Positions 57,377 to 57,899 of a DNA stretch of 57,899 bases are shown piece after piece. Source of the DNA: Flavobacteriales bacterium (GTDB lineage Bacteria; Bacteroidota; Bacteroidia; Flavobacteriales; TMED113); NCBI GenBank assembly GCA_002714185.1, contig PAWM01000005.1:1-57899 (forward strand). The letters run 5' to 3'. The notes under the pieces are model-generated. The model was not told where the DNA came from and ran no database searches. It was given only the letters and a program-made list of their open reading frames with translations. The stretch's first letter is position 1; every line of letters starts with the position of its first letter. A program made the translations under genes and the position numbers.

Positions 57377-57899
57377 CTAGTGCTTTCTTTTAAGAATTGA
57401 ATTAAGAAATTCAATAAAATATTTTTCTTTTTTCTCTTGAAATTTAATAGTGGACAATAAATTCAATATATTTTGATGCAGATTATTGATTGTTGATTCT
57501 ACATGCTTTTTAATATTTAAATCATCATATAATGAAATTACCTCATCTAATTTCATTGAATTATCAGAATTATAAACTGCCTTTAACTTATTTTTCATTA
57601 CTACATTTGCTTTATTTAATGCAGAAACATATAAAAATGTTTTTTTCTTCTCTAAAATATCCCCTCCTATTTTTTTTCCGACAGCTAACTCTTTTCCATA
57701 TAAATCTAAATAATCATCCTGAATTTGAAACAACTGTCCTAAAGAAGAACCTACCTGCTCCATAATTTTCACATCTTTATTGGAAATATTTAATATAGTA
57801 CACGGAACCAGCAAACAAAACTTAATTAATGCTCCTGTTTTTAATTCAATCATATTTAAATAATCATCCATTTTTATAGTTAATTTAAATTGAAAATCT
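57377..57899 (-). CDS. Polyprenyl synthetase, C-terminal part (runs off right edge)
   Basis: The frame is open from the right edge to TAG at 57379-57377. The start and the first Asp-rich motif lie outside the window. Visible are YLNMIELKTGALI, the second Asp-rich motif in GQLFQIQDDYLDLYG, and GKKIGGDILEKKKTFLYV, all typical of short-chain (GGPP/FPP-type) trans-prenyl diphosphate synthases. The product would feed menaquinone or carotenoid synthesis. The in-frame ATG at 57871 lies inside the conserved domain and is not the true start. Confidence 0.9.
   Translation of the reverse strand, partial: DFQFKLTIKMDDYLNMIELKTGALIKFCLLVPCTILNISNKDVKIMEQVGSSLGQLFQIQDDYLDLYGKELAVGKKIGGDILEKKKTFLYVSALNKANVVMKNKLKAVYNSDNSMKLDEVISLYDDLNIKKHVESTINNLHQNILNLLSTIKFQEKKEKYFIEFLNSILKRKH

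Overview
The window is a strongly AT-rich piece of a Bacteroidota chromosome, most likely a marine Flavobacteriales-type bacterium. Four things point there: the type IX secretion/gliding protein SprA with cargo carrying gliding-type and type A C-terminal domains; an alternative complex III (Act) operon joined to cytochrome oxidase genes; the order nusA-infB-SPOR-act-cox-ruvB; and Bacteroidota -7 boxes (TAnnTTTG). Genes are densely packed and mostly on the minus strand. I see no insertion sequence, prophage, CRISPR array or rRNA.

Layout. 1-1.4 kb: 5' part of a secreted cysteine-rich repeat protein, followed by gpmI on the other strand. 3.2-9.7 kb: two tandem paralogous giant surface proteins (choice-of-anchor L domain plus gliding-associated C-terminus), one split by an in-frame TAA. 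9.8-11.1 kb: M20 dipeptidase. 11.2-15.5 kb: cytochrome oxidase assembly and small subunits (ctaB, two subunit III-type genes, subunit IV, SCO, a small CxxC membrane protein), ending in a tsaB split by an in-frame TAA. 15.5-21.3 kb: nucleotide-sugar genes in two blocks (UDP-sugar dehydrogenase and epimerase; oxidoreductase, formyltransferase and DegT-family aminotransferase) separated by tonB and gcvH. 21.3-31.9 kb: sprA, ruvA, maeB and a lipoprotein. 32-37.3 kb (+): five envelope genes, three of them thioredoxin-like with CxxC motifs, plus two outer-membrane barrels. 37.2-49.5 kb (-): ruvB (split by an in-frame TAA), coxA, coxB and actFEDCBA. 49.7-54.2 kb: SPOR protein (+), infB, nusA and tRNA-Gln. 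54.3 kb to the end: a DUF2723/GT117 membrane protein and a truncated polyprenyl synthase.

How the genes fit together. The Act complex takes electrons from menaquinol to cytochrome c, and CoxA/CoxB with the subunits at 12.8-14.6 kb reduce oxygen; CtaB and SCO supply heme and copper. SprA exports the CTD-bearing proteins. The nucleotide-sugar genes and GT117 probably glycosylate surface material. The 32-37 kb operon looks like a thiol-disulfide pathway reaching from periplasm to cell surface.

Main surprises. Three otherwise intact genes (ruvB, tsaB and a gliding-type surface protein) each carry one in-frame TAA with no frameshift. In ruvB and tsaB the TAA sits where homologues have Glu. The DegT-family enzyme has Asn where the PLP-binding Lys should be. 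Either the assembly carries substitution errors, or the lineage has real lesions, or UAA is read through. Also notable are the thiol-relay operon with a lone CX4C pair in its barrel protein, a formyl-amino-uronate cassette, and a promoter plus terminator-like hairpin in the nusA leader.
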